From the NCBI GenBank assembly GCA_028829895.1, contig CM054182.1:89413046-89477045 (forward strand): a DNA stretch of 64,000 bases. The letters run 5' to 3'. Under the pieces are notes generated by a model. That model was given only the letters and a program-made list of their open reading frames with translations, was not told the origin of the DNA and searched no databases. The stretch is from Sinotaia quadrata (taxonomy: Eukaryota > Mollusca > Gastropoda > Architaenioglossa > Viviparidae). Made by a program: the position numbers and the translations under genes. Positions 48,827 through 58,603 of the stretch are shown piece by piece. The stretch's first letter is position 1. Each line of letters begins with the position of its first letter.

Positions 48827-49354
48827 GATAAATGTTAATTAATATTCCTAGTTGTATAAACTAAACATTTTATTTATGTATGGTCTTTAAAAAATAATGA
48901 GTCAAAGCGTGTCATCCCTAAAGTGCATGCTTTTTTAATTATTGACGAGTTGGAAAGAAAAATGCGACAACATACACTCTTAGCGGTTTAATGTACTAGC
49001 ACAATAAACGTCTTCCCACATCAGACCCCCCCCCTCACCAAAACAACCCTCAGCACCACCACCACCACCACTACCGTCGTCGTCATCATAGTTAAGACTT
49101 GATAAAGTTCTTAACATTAAACTTCTACACTTTACAAAAACACTTGCATTTCGCAAGATCTCCATTAAAAAATACTTCAACTTACTAGAAAACAAAAAGT
49201 AATATAACAAACACAAAAACGAATCCACACGTATTATATGACAAACAACTACTCTTACAGAAGAGAACCTAAGAAAAAATAAACATTAAAAAAAAAAAAG
49301 TACAAATAGCACAGCAACAAATAGTAGTTACGCAAAGGAAAACAGATAACAAAA
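48827..49354. other. AT-rich spacer
   Basis: Contains a C-run at 49026 and an (ACC)n/(GTC)n stretch at about 49054-49090. No gene recognised. Confidence 0.4.
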
Positions 49355-50002
49355 ATGAATTTTCTAATATACAGCCAGAACAAACAATGGCACACGAGTG
49401 TCAGTGCTATTTTTGAAGATGGTACAGAAGTGTCTAAAGAGTCCGTTACAAAAAATGACCTTTGTCCTTTACTACTCAACTCTAAAGCGGCGAATACCTC
49501 TTTCTCAACCGTTTTATCCTGGTCGAACCCTTCAGGGAACCCCTGCATAAAATTTGTTACTGATTTCTCATTGTTCCATGACTTTCTTAGCCTTTCAAGT
49601 ACACATTTCAACAATATGGCTGACTTGTACAATTGTCATCAGCGTACAAATGGAAAGGTTCAGAACACTTCATTTATTCTCATTATGCCTGAAAACACCG
49701 CAGTGCAGTTCAGAACACGTCATTCTACCTTTTATATCAGCCAACGTCTGTTTCCATGTTTACTAACTAGAATCGGCCTTGGCACTTTAATATTGCACCC
49801 AGGGGCTACGCTGCCTCCTGTACCGCTCCTCGATGAGCCTCGTACAGAGCTTTCAATTTGCCACTTCTTTCCATGTAACATCTCCCGAAGACTCTGTGTA
49901 CTGGAGAAAAAGTATGACCTTTTCATACTTCGCAATAACTTAAATTGCCCGAGAACTAGTAAACATATCTCTAATACTGACCCAGATAATTGTCCCCTTT
50001 AG
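49355..50002 (+). other. Unexplained 215-codon open frame
   Basis: An ATG at 49355 opens 215 codons of evenly composed sequence, the longest frame outside the retrotransposon that is not made of tandem repeats. It includes short hydrophobic stretches (FILIM; FPCLLTRIGLGTLIL), several Cys residues and no motif I recognise. The minus strand is also partly open (49255-49632 and 49732-49935), so which strand, if any, is coding cannot be decided. No splice or polyadenylation context was found. It could be a decayed transposon ORF, a single-exon gene or chance. Confidence 0.22.
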
Positions 50003-50115
50003 CAGCGAATGAACGTGGGAAGAAAAAATAAAAACAATGTCCTTTATTAAGGCCGAGCAATGTGAACAAGTCAACCTTCTCGCGATTCTTTCTTCCGATC
50101 GAAGAAATAAATTGT
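50003..50115. other. Spacer
   Basis: No supported feature. Confidence 0.4.
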
Positions 50116-50302
50116 TGTTTGCACATGTGTGTGTGTGCATGTGCGTATATGTGTGCTGTAAGTGTGCACGTGTCTTGGTAAGTGTATGTAAGTGCGTGTG
50201 TGCACATGTGTTATGTATGTATGTATGAGTTGTACATGTGTTTAAGTGTCTGGGCATTGTATCTGCGCGTGTCTGTATGAATGTTTTCTATGCATTTTCC
50301 GT

Positions 50303-50337
<35 letters not shown>

Positions 50338-50389
50338 GGTGCGTTTGTTAGGTGAGGAGGGCAAATAAAACATAGACTGTGAACTGTGA

Positions 50390-50437
<48 letters not shown>

Positions 50438-50498
50438 CGTACGTACACAGTCTGTCTTTTTTCTTCTCTCCCTTTTATATCCAACACTTTCGCACGCA

Positions 50499-50543
<45 letters not shown>
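50116..50543. repeat. Cluster of (GT)n, (CGCA)n and (CA)n microsatellites
   Basis: GT-rich imperfect tract (50126-50340), pure (GT)n at 50391-50436, (CGCA)n at 50492-50518 and (CA)n at 50518-50543. GT then CA on the same strand could pair as a hairpin. Confidence 0.95.
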
Positions 50544-50545
<2 letters not shown>

Positions 50546-50685
50546 CTCGTTTTATAACTTGGCCCAGAAATGAATGCGTTACAGCATAAATGCTATGACA
50601 ACTCGTTTTTTAATTTGTCCAAGAAATGAATGCGTTACAGCATAAATGCTTTGACAACTCGCTTTAAAACTTGTCCTACAACCCA
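50542..50685. repeat. 56-bp tandem repeat, about 2.5 units
   Basis: ACAACTCG at 50542, 50598 and 50654, followed by AGAAATGAATGCGTTACAGC and ATAAATGCT. Confidence 0.93.
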
Positions 50686-51898
50686 AATGCTTGCACACCT
50701 TGAATGCTGTAACTATTTGCTGGCGTGACAAGTCCCCAAACTGCACTGCTCTAGGGCAGACTCAAAGCATTTCATAGCTCTCAATAAATCATAGTTCGGA
50801 CTTATTGATTTGCCAAAGGGAAACAATTCGTAATTGGACGCACATAGTAATATCTGATGCCTGTGTTAAATGGTCCCTCCACCCAGGGTGTAAATTACCT
50901 AAGTTTATCCTTTCTTGAAACCGACACCCAGACACAAGTGCTCACTGAATGGAGCCACTCTTTTGGACTGAACGCCAATCCGCCAGGGAGCTACTACAAT
51001 CAGAACCGAGTCGCAAGGTCAAGAGCTTGTCCTTGAATCATTCCAGCACAGGTACATTTAGATCTGCAGCAAGCGGAGCTAGAATTATAAATAAAATCAT
51101 TATTGCATCCCATACCATACCGTAGTTTTTACAGGTGAAATTATCGATGCTTTATGTTCTTGTCATCATAGAACCAAGTTTTACATCTATAGTTTTTACA
51201 AGTGAAATTAGCGATGCTTTATGTTCTTGTCGTCATAGAACCAAGATATGCATTGCGGAAATACTTCTGTTTTTAACTGCACGGAGAGAAATCGAGAGAG
51301 ACAGAGAATTACGAGTTTAAAATGAAACATTAGGACTTACAGACCAACCACTTCCTCGGTTCCAAAAGTCTGAATTATTTATTTACTGGGATTTAGAGAA
51401 ACGCGAACCTTAGAGATGCACAGAATACCAGGATGTCTGACCCATTCGAATAAAATTTTACGGAAGCAACAAGTTTTGCAAAAGTTTACCAAACACGAAT
51501 TTCAAAACGACTGCCATTTACAGAAACTCGTCTCGCACTTTTGCAGACCACAACTTATCCACGAGAGATAAAGCTGGTGCCAACAGTACTTTTTTCTTTT
51601 TTTAAATTATTTTCCCCAGAGATGAACCGATTAAAAAATAAAAAAAAAAGGAATGCCACCGACAGCCATTCAGCCCTAACACTCTCAACTGGACATGCAT
51701 CTCTCATATAACACCAGCACCATCCTTCTCACTCCACAACCTCGACGGAATGACATAACACAAATACTTTTACACTAGCATATACACTATACACTAGTAC
51801 ACACTGAGACTCACTCAAACACACAGATATGCATACATTTCGCAAGCACGTACGCATTCGCATCCCCCTCAATCCATTATCTCCCATTATGCCTGTGT
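50686..51898. other. Intergenic DNA left of the retrotransposon
   Basis: Contains a 66-bp duplication at 51123-51250 (TAGTTTTTACA(G/A)GTGAAATT and GATGCTTTATGTTCTTGTC, each twice) and A/T runs near 51590-51650. No gene recognised. Confidence 0.45.
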
Positions 51899-51903
51899 GT
51901 GAC
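51899..51903. other. Target-site duplication, left copy (GTGAC)
   Basis: GTGAC immediately precedes the left LTR and recurs immediately after the right LTR at 60166-60170. Five base pairs is a usual size for Ty3/gypsy integrase. Confidence 0.95.
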
Positions 51904-53465
51904 TGTTACGTTTCCAGTATTTATTTAAAGACCCTGCTTAGAATAATTAAAAGACTTTAAATATAATTAATTCTTCCTCTCATATTCTACGCAGACTGGT
52001 TGCTCAATTTATTATCTGACTAATTAAAAGTGCGTCTTGTAGTTCAGACGACAAATTTACAGACTAATAAACTGCGAACTTTTAGCTAGATTTGAAAACA
52101 GTTAAGTCCCTCTAAATTAATATGCACTCGTCATCAATCTTTCTGCTCATCCGCCCCCATTCAAATCTAAGAATTAATCTAATTGGTCTATTGTGCATAG
52201 AAATCAACTACTAAGAGGTATTAACAAAGAAAATAAGATTTAATGAAGTTTAACAAATTAACGATAAATCGAATGCAACGCGAATAGTCTAATTCTCTTG
52301 TCTTTACGCGCACATGCCCAGTTATTGTCAATCTAAATTGCCAGAAAAAGTGTTCCTTTGAGATCTGTACACTTAGTTTCACTTAGCTATATTCTTTGTG
52401 TCCTTGGTCTCGATGCTCAGTCATTGCCGGTCTGTTCCCACAGTCTCTCTCTAGCGACGCACGTGGTGCATGAGGAATGGTACTTCTCTTTTAGTAGCTA
52501 GGGACTTGGAATTTTAGTGGCATGGCTCTCGGAGCAGAATTCTTCCATAGAATTCGACCAGCTTATATCAATAAGCTAAGCAAGGTGAGGCATGGGTGAA
52601 AACACGGACCGACCTGTGGATACAACGTGCTTGGATATAATTCTCAACCTAACACGTCCTACTAGGCATGGCTCAGTTAAATGCGCTGAATCAAAGAGTT
52701 TTCGACCTCGCGTCGCTTACAATTAGATTTAGAAAAAATATAATCGTCTCACATGTGTTCCATTTAACAGTCATGACGTATGAAGCAATAAAATAGATAC
52801 AACGTTAAATTAATGTTCATACAAAGAGGTAATTCAAACCGACAGAGCGCTTCACAATTTACAATTAAAATTACACGCAATAATTGAATTACATGAAGAA
52901 TTCATATCGAGCGCAGCATTCTGGCTCTTAGTGAATTAAAACAATATAAATTAAAGTACAGAAATGGAAAAAGGGTTACAATAAATTTATATTTCGTAAC
53001 TTATAGGTTTTCAGCTATTTCTCTGAACCATGCTCAAGTGTATATGGAAATCATATAATACATAGCACAAATACATACTTAACAATACATAGGCAAATAC
53101 TATTAAATAAATGATACCTTTTGAGAGAAGTCGAAGGGTACCTTGATTCTCTATGGCGTCGGCTGCCTCTCACGACCCGAGTAAGCTGATGGAATTAGCT
53201 AAAATGTGCTCGAAGTGAGGGAGCGGAAGCGTGTGGGTACATATATAGAAAGGTATATTGCGTATCACGTGACTGTTCGCGAAGCATGTAGTTGGTTCGA
53301 GAACTGGACAATGGTCCTAAAGTTACATAACATCTTGACCTGTTCTAGAAGCGCCTAGAAAAAGGAAGCTTTGAACAAAGGGGTCAAGGGTTTCAAATAT
53401 TCGAATTTGAAGTAAACAAGGCTAAGTGGGTCATCAGGTCGGACATTTTTATCAGACTTGTGACA
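51904..53465 (-). repeat. 3' LTR (left copy), 1562 bp
   Basis: On the + strand it runs from TGTTACG to TGTGACA. On the minus (sense) strand it starts TGTCACA and ends CGTAACA, with a short terminal inverted repeat TGT/ACA. Reading the two LTRs line by line at a constant offset of 6700 showed no difference. A minus-strand AATAAA lies at 51920-51925, 16 bp from the LTR end, with another at 52008-52013. Either could serve polyadenylation; the R region is not resolved. At 1562 bp it is a long LTR. Confidence 0.95.
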
Positions 53466-53478
53466 CCCCCTTGCTTTT
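53466..53478 (-). other. Polypurine tract of the retrotransposon
   Basis: On the minus strand AAAAGCAAGGGGG lies directly upstream of the 3' LTR start (TGTCA). It is purine except for one C. It would prime plus-strand DNA synthesis during reverse transcription. Confidence 0.85.
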
Positions 53479-53688
53479 GAGGCGTTTATCTTACCAAAGA
53501 TAAAATGCCTCCTACAAATTATGTATGATAAAATGTAGAAGTCCACAATGAAGAAAAATTTACACCAAAAAAAATTCAACATTCCTAGAAATAAAGTGTG
53601 CAACTATATTTCATATTTACAGGAAGGAATCCGTAGGGTTCAGTTAATTGATTAAACAACATTCTATCAGTACCGGCACTTGATGGCA
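53479..53688. other. Spacer between gag-pol stop and polypurine tract
   Basis: About 210 bp without env or accessory reading frame. The minus-strand frame at 53355-53603 straddles the LTR border and is not a gene. Confidence 0.7.
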
Positions 53689-56600
53689 TCAAGCACGACT
53701 CATATAATCTGCGCCAACATTCAAAGACCCTTTGATGTAATGAATATTTGCGTCATACTGTGTCAGAAACAAAGACCAACGCATTAAACGGCTGTTCGTA
53801 AATTGCGCCTGCCCGAGAAAGGCCAACGGCTGGTGATCGCACTCAATGACAAAGGTTTTTCCGTACAAATAGTTTTCGAACTTTTTTATGGCCCAAACTA
53901 TTGCAAGACATTCCTTTTCACTGGTGGAATATTTCTGTTCAGTAGTTGTGAGTTTACGGCTTGCATATGCAACTGGGTGTTTGGTGTCATTGTGTTCTTG
54001 TAATAACACTGCTCCTAATCCTGAGTTGCTAGCATCAGTCCTTAACAAGAATGGTTTTGTCAAATCTGGCAGTTTAACAATTAAATCTGAAGTCAGTCTA
54101 GATTTCAGTGTGTCAAAAGCGTTTTGGCATGCATCAGTCCACACTACTTTTGTAGGCATATTCTTACGTGTCAAGTCAGTCAGAGGACATGCAATGGCAC
54201 TAAAATCTGGTACGAATTTTCTGTAGTAATTAGCAAGACCAAGAAAACTTCTAACTTGTGTTTTTGTTAGCGGTTGTGAAGTGTCCTTAAGTTGTGCTAT
54301 CTTAGCTTCACTTGGCGACATAGTTCCATGACTCAACTTGTGTCCCAAGAAGTCTAAGGAGAATTGTGCTATTTCACACTTCGTAGGGCGGGCAGTGAGG
54401 TTGGCTTGCTTTAATCTGGCTAGCACGTCTCGTAAGAGCGTCAAGTGCTCCTCCCATGTCTGGGTGCCTAGAATTAAATCATCCATGAAGTTCTCAACTC
54501 CACGTCCGTACAGTGGTTCTAACAATGACCGCATCATCTTAGAAAAAATGCTTGGAGCGTTTGAAACTCCGAAAGGCATAACTTTCCATGTGTAGTTTCC
54601 TACTGGTGTAGTGAAAGCTAGTATGTGTCGATCAGTGTCCTTGACCTTGATTTGCCAAAAACCGCGTGACAAATCTATTTTGGTATAGTAATGAGCGTTA
54701 GCTAGCTTAGTGAAGATGAGATCCGGATCAGGGAGAGGCTCGGCACAAAACTCTGTCACTTGATTGAGTTTGCGGTAGTCTACGCAAAAACGGAACGAGT
54801 TATCACGTTTTTTAATCAACACGATGGGTGATCCGTAGGCACTGTCAGTCTTCTCTATGACCCCTAGATCTAGCATAGTCTTAATCTCACGTCTAACGTC
54901 ATCTATCTTAGCGTGTGGCAACGGATACGGCTTCAAACGTATCGGTTTGTTGTCAGTCAGCTTCAGTGAAAATTCTATTAAGTCTGTCAACCCTGGTTTG
55001 TCTGTCAGAGTAGATGAGAACTCATTGAGCAATTCATTCACTTCTTTTTTCTGTCTTTCTGTCAAGGCTTCATTTACCCTAACGTCTTTGACAGTTTCGT
55101 CCGTCTGTAGAGGACAGTTTGGTAAAGTACCAGTGACGCAATCAGTATCCCCCTCGTCTTCTGTAACTATCGTCGCTACGACAAAGTCAGCTTGAGTGGT
55201 TTGATCCTCACGGCTTATGTACTTTTTGAGTAGGTTAACATGAAAGATTTTCTCTCTCTTCCCTGTCTGCACCTTATAGTTCAGTCCCCCTAGCTTGGCG
55301 GTAACTACAAAGGGTCCTTTCCATTTCATCTGAAGTTTGTTATGTGCTTCAGGAAGCAACAGTAACACCTTGTCATTAACTTCAAATTCTCTAGGTTTGG
55401 TGTGCTTATTGTAATATTCTGCCTGTCTAGACTGAGCTATCGTCAAGTTTTCCCGTGCTATCTTGCCTATAGTTTCAAGACGGTTTCTTAAGTCAGTGAC
55501 ATATGTATAAGTTGTTTTAACTTCGTCATCTGTCTTTTCATCAGTCCAAAGTGCCTTCAAAATCATCATCGGTCCGCGTACAGTACGTCCGTAAAGTAGC
55601 TCGAATGGTGAAAACCCGGTGGAAGATTGTGGCACTTCCCTATATGCAAATAGTAGGGCAGGGATGTATCTGTCCCAGTCTTTCGGTTTATCAGTGGCGA
55701 GCTTTTTAAGTGCTGTTTTTAATGTCCCATTGTATTTTTCAATCAGACCATTTGCCTGGGGGTGGTATGGTGTGCAAGTAAGATGTTTGATGGAAAGTAA
55801 ACGATTTACTTCCTTCATTACGTTGCCTATGAATTGACTCCCCTGATCCGTCAAAATTTCAGTAGGAATTCCAACACGACTCCAAAGACCGAAAAGGGCT
55901 TCGGCGACAGTTTCAGTATCAATATTTTTCAATGGTACTGCGTCGGCGAATCTTGTTGCGTAATCAATAGTGGTCAGCACGTATCGATTACCTCTCGTTG
56001 ATGTGGGTATTATAGGCCCAATCAAATCCATTGCTACGCGTTTGTAGGGCTCACTGATCAGTTCAGGCTCTCCTAACGGTGCGGGTCTGATTGAATTTTT
56101 AGACTGTGTTCTCTGGCATGTGTCGCAACTTAACACGAATCTACGGATATCGGCAGTGATGTCCGGCCAATAAAACTCACTTGTAATACGACTAGTTGTT
56201 TTTTGTACACCCATGTGTGCACCAAAAAGACTCTCATGACCTAATCGTAATACGTCATTTCGTTTGGTTTGTGGAACGACTAATTGTTTCCGAAATTCGT
56301 CTCCCACTTTCGAATAGCGGTACAATAAACCCTTTTTCAGAATAATGCACGCTTTCTTATTCGAATCGTCAGTGTTGACGTCACTAACAAGTACAGCTTG
56401 TCTGCGTAACTTGTCTAGTGTTTCGTCCTCAGCTTGTAATATTTTAATCTCGCTAACTGTTGCTTTATCTACGGCTGGTGCGGCAGACATCGGTGCAGTT
56501 ACAGATTTGTCTTTACTACTCGCTGCTCTGGTTACAGCGTTAACCAGTGGTGGTTCAGTTGAAGTTTGTTTTTTGCACGGCAAAACATACTTGCAACCAA

Positions 56601-57987
56601 GGATCACGTCATGCGGTGAGTTTTCCATAACTGCCGCTTTGACTGTTCCTTCTACAAAGTCTGAAACAATCGAGATCTCAGCTACTGGTAAAATGTCTTG
56701 CTCGCCGTTTGCAAAGGTGACAGAGATTGTCTCCCCTGTGTAGTCGGTACGGTTAACTAATGATGCATTTACTATAGCGTCCAGCTCACACCCTGTATCA
56801 AGCAAAGCGATTGTGTCGTGACCGTTTGCTTGTACTGGTGTTCGATTCGACTTTTCCGTTTTAGGTGTATGACTTTCTACTGCATAAACTTTAGCTGTTT
56901 TCTTTTCAGGACATGTTCGTGAAAAATGGCCACTATCACCACAAGTGTAACATGCAAGATTCTTTTTATCTTTCTGTTTGTCAGACTTGGTTTTAGTGTC
57001 GGGTTTAGATGTTTTATCATCACGCTCACTAGGTGCCTTCCCGTCATTTTTCTTATCCTTTCGAGTCGGCGGTTCGTTCGGTCGAGACTTGTTGTTCGCG
57101 TGTGCGTTCGAGAATTGAGAATGTGCGTCATCAAAGCGATCGGCGGCGTTGCCTATCTCCTCTAGCGTAGATTTTTCCCTTATTGCTAAGTGAATCAGTA
57201 GATCTGATTTGTATGACCCGAGAATGTGGTCTTTTACCATTTCATCCCTAAGACCTGCGTATGTCTGTGGAGTTTCAGCTAGATCTATCCATCTTTGGAA
57301 CAAGTCAGCTACGCGTCGTATGTACTGTGCGTGCGTCTCTGAACTGGCTTTAGTGGCCTGTTTAAACTTACGTCGGTATGTATCTGCTGTGAGTTTGTAA
57401 CGTTTCAATAATGCGGCCTTGACTGTGTCGTAATTATCTGACTCAGAATCGCTAAGCTTATTGAACTCGTTTTTCGCACTGCCCTGCAATAACCCCGATA
57501 AATTTATCGCCCAATGTTCCGCTGGAATGTTCGTTGCTCTGGCTAACTTTTCAAACGTTTTTAAATACGCGTCTATTTGATCTTTGTTCTCATCAAATGG
57601 GACCATATTTATCTTTGGAATGATATTTTCAATTCTACTGTGATTATTTCCATCGCTAGAACGCGAATCACCACTGCTTCTGCGATCACGGTTTGGATTT
57701 GTGAGTTCTAACTTCTTCACCTCTAATTCTAACCGTTTTGTTTCAGCTGCAATGCGTTTGGCTTCCGTATCAGCTTCTATGCGTTTAGCCTCAGTTTCAG
57801 CCTCTAGCTTTTTCGTTTCGGCTTCTAACTTTTTCATTTCTCGTTCGTCTGCTCGCTTCTCTCTCTCTAGATCCGCTTGCTCTTTTTTGACTAGCTCGGT
57901 TCTAACGTAGTTCGTCAGTTCGTCACCTTGGTGTCCTAATAAGGAACCATTCCTTTTCAGATTTTCAATAACCTGCTCTAGATCCAT
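53689..57987 (-). CDS. gag-pol: Gag-Pol polyprotein with integrase before reverse transcriptase (Gmr1-like)
   Basis: A single uninterrupted frame of 1432 residues (ATG at 57987, TGA at 53689-53691) supplies all proteins for retrotransposition. In order: N-terminal charged coiled coil (about 35-97); Gag domain (about 120-300); basic linker and CCHC knuckle C346-x2-C349-x4-H354-x4-C359; aspartic protease with D397-T-G and ILG at about 462-464; integrase with zinc-binding H584/H591/C621/C624, catalytic D654, D714 and E750 (35 residues between the last two) and a GPY/F-type end around W889-K-G-P-F893; reverse transcriptase with D1105 and FMDD at 1167-1170; RNase H with D1318, E1359 and D1384. The frame ends just after the GADYMSR motif that usually closes gypsy RNase H, so nothing follows it. 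No gag/pol frameshift or stop exists, so Gag and Pol are made in equal amounts unless processing or decay changes this. I see no damage; all catalytic residues are present. Confidence 0.95.
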   Translation of the reverse strand: MDLEQVIENLKRNGSLLGHQGDELTNYVRTELVKKEQADLEREKRADEREMKKLEAETKKLEAETEAKRIEADTEAKRIAAETKRLELEVKKLELTNPNRDRRSSGDSRSSDGNNHSRIENIIPKINMVPFDENKDQIDAYLKTFEKLARATNIPAEHWAINLSGLLQGSAKNEFNKLSDSESDNYDTVKAALLKRYKLTADTYRRKFKQATKASSETHAQYIRRVADLFQRWIDLAETPQTYAGLRDEMVKDHILGSYKSDLLIHLAIREKSTLEEIGNAADRFDDAHSQFSNAHANNKSRPNEPPTRKDKKNDGKAPSERDDKTSKPDTKTKSDKQKDKKNLACYTCGDSGHFSRTCPEKKTAKVYAVESHTPKTEKSNRTPVQANGHDTIALLDTGCELDAIVNASLVNRTDYTGETISVTFANGEQDILPVAEISIVSDFVEGTVKAAVMENSPHDVILGCKYVLPCKKQTSTEPPLVNAVTRAASSKDKSVTAPMSAAPAVDKATVSEIKILQAEDETLDKLRRQAVLVSDVNTDDSNKKACIILKKGLLYRYSKVGDEFRKQLVVPQTKRNDVLRLGHESLFGAHMGVQKTTSRITSEFYWPDITADIRRFVLSCDTCQRTQSKNSIRPAPLGEPELISEPYKRVAMDLIGPIIPTSTRGNRYVLTTIDYATRFADAVPLKNIDTETVAEALFGLWSRVGIPTEILTDQGSQFIGNVMKEVNRLLSIKHLTCTPYHPQANGLIEKYNGTLKTALKKLATDKPKDWDRYIPALLFAYREVPQSSTGFSPFELLYGRTVRGPMMILKALWTDEKTDDEVKTTYTYVTDLRNRLETIGKIARENLTIAQSRQAEYYNKHTKPREFEVNDKVLLLLPEAHNKLQMKWKGPFVVTAKLGGLNYKVQTGKREKIFHVNLLKKYISREDQTTQADFVVATIVTEDEGDTDCVTGTLPNCPLQTDETVKDVRVNEALTERQKKEVNELLNEFSSTLTDKPGLTDLIEFSLKLTDNKPIRLKPYPLPHAKIDDVRREIKTMLDLGVIEKTDSAYGSPIVLIKKRDNSFRFCVDYRKLNQVTEFCAEPLPDPDLIFTKLANAHYYTKIDLSRGFWQIKVKDTDRHILAFTTPVGNYTWKVMPFGVSNAPSIFSKMMRSLLEPLYGRGVENFMDDLILGTQTWEEHLTLLRDVLARLKQANLTARPTKCEIAQFSLDFLGHKLSHGTMSPSEAKIAQLKDTSQPLTKTQVRSFLGLANYYRKFVPDFSAIACPLTDLTRKNMPTKVVWTDACQNAFDTLKSRLTSDLIVKLPDLTKPFLLRTDASNSGLGAVLLQEHNDTKHPVAYASRKLTTTEQKYSTSEKECLAIVWAIKKFENYLYGKTFVIECDHQPLAFLGQAQFTNSRLMRWSLFLTQYDANIHYIKGSLNVGADYMSRA
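53692..54075 (-). other. RNase H region (residues about 1305-1432)
   Basis: LLRTDASNSGLGAVLLQ, STSEKECLAIVWA and IECDHQPL supply the D-E-D set (1318, 1359, 1384). The polyprotein stops 48 residues after the last Asp. Confidence 0.93.
54193..55035 (-). other. Reverse transcriptase region (residues about 985-1265)
   Basis: RFCVDYRKLN, KIDLSRGFWQI, MPFGVSNAPSIF and FMDDLI correspond in order to the conserved RT blocks of Ty3/gypsy elements. The catalytic box is FMDD in place of the common YxDD. LGHKLSHGTMSPSEAKI and FLGLANYYRKF follow as in the gypsy RT thumb/connection. Confidence 0.95.
55273..56265 (-). other. Integrase region (residues about 575-905), upstream of RT
   Basis: H2C2 zinc-binding module (GHESLFGAHMG...CDTC), then the DDE core with MDLIGPI, TDQGSQF and NGLIEKYNGTLK, and a GPY/F module (MKWKGPFVV). 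All of these are typical of Ty3/gypsy integrase, although here they precede the RT. Confidence 0.92.
56563..56820 (-). other. Aspartic protease region (residues about 390-475)
   Basis: ALLDTGCELDAIV carries the DTG active site and DVILG the usual C-terminal retropepsin motif. With integrase upstream of RT, this protease must cut at both borders of the integrase internally. Confidence 0.85.
56893..57987 (-). other. Gag region of gag-pol (residues 1-365)
   Basis: Begins with MDLEQVIENL, then a Lys/Glu/Ala heptad stretch with internal repeats (LEAET, AKRIEADTEAKRIAAET) that should form a coiled coil. A retrotransposon-Gag-like helical domain follows (around AINLSGLLQGSA and FKQATKASSETHAQYIRR). 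The nucleocapsid part is a Lys/Asp-rich linker with one CCHC knuckle (CYTCGDSGHFSRTC). Confidence 0.85.
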
Positions 57988-58603
57988 TTTACTGTCTTAG
58001 CGCGCTGGCTACAATAAGAATGTATCTCGTGAATTGTGTGTTTTAACCGTCGGCGATAACTCCGCTTATCCCGAAAATAACTTTTAGGCTACAACCTTAC
58101 AAAAATTATTTAATTTACTCAGAACACCTTCCGAAATAAATTACGCGTTAACTCTTTACACGTTTCACCTGCTTGTCACAGTGTCCGCTGTTCCAAGACT
58201 TTCGTAATGTCACGGCTCCTACCATACAACATTACACATTATATCTAGCACCCTAAATATAATAGTCCGAAGTCTGTTACTACCGATAACTCTCCTAGCT
58301 GGCGGTATAACCTTCGACTCCTCACAATGAAGTACTCAGTAACACAATACTAAATAAATCATTCAATTAGCTAACATAATGCTTAACTACGCTTAAACAT
58401 ATATTAACTAACATGCACGCTACTCTGCAAAAGAATACATGCACATGTCACAACAAAAGCAAAGAAAATCAGTAATACAAAAATCAAAAGAACAATTGGC
58501 AATTTCTTTTCGTTCGTTCGTTTCTAGGTTTATGATACGCCCTATGTATAAAAATGTTACAAGTTACAATTTAATACATATCAATCCCGCGACGACCCAC
58601 ACT
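57988..58603 (-). other. Untranslated leader between 5' LTR and gag-pol start
   Basis: About 616 bp without a long frame. It contains the possible primer-binding site next to the LTR and probably the RNA packaging signals, which cannot be read from sequence. Confidence 0.6.
58581..58599 (-). promoter_or_regulatory. Possible tRNA primer-binding site
   Basis: Four bases inside the 5' LTR the minus strand reads TGGGTCGTCGCGGGATTGA. It starts with TGG, as expected of a site pairing with a tRNA CCA end. I could not match it to a particular tRNA with confidence. It shows some resemblance to a proline tRNA 3' end, but with gaps. Confidence 0.4.

Noticed and set aside
49255..49632. Minus-strand frame of 125 codons opposite the unexplained 648-bp frame
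   Set aside because: It starts at a TTG codon, ends in a Phe/Tyr-rich AT-driven tail, and matches no family. Kept only as a caveat for the + strand frame.
53355..53603. Possible env or accessory frame downstream of gag-pol
   Set aside because: The 82-codon frame crosses the polypurine tract and the LTR border and has no signal peptide or membrane anchor typical of env.
54338..57165. Plus-strand frames inside the retrotransposon
   Set aside because: Antisense shadows of gag-pol with no motifs of their own.
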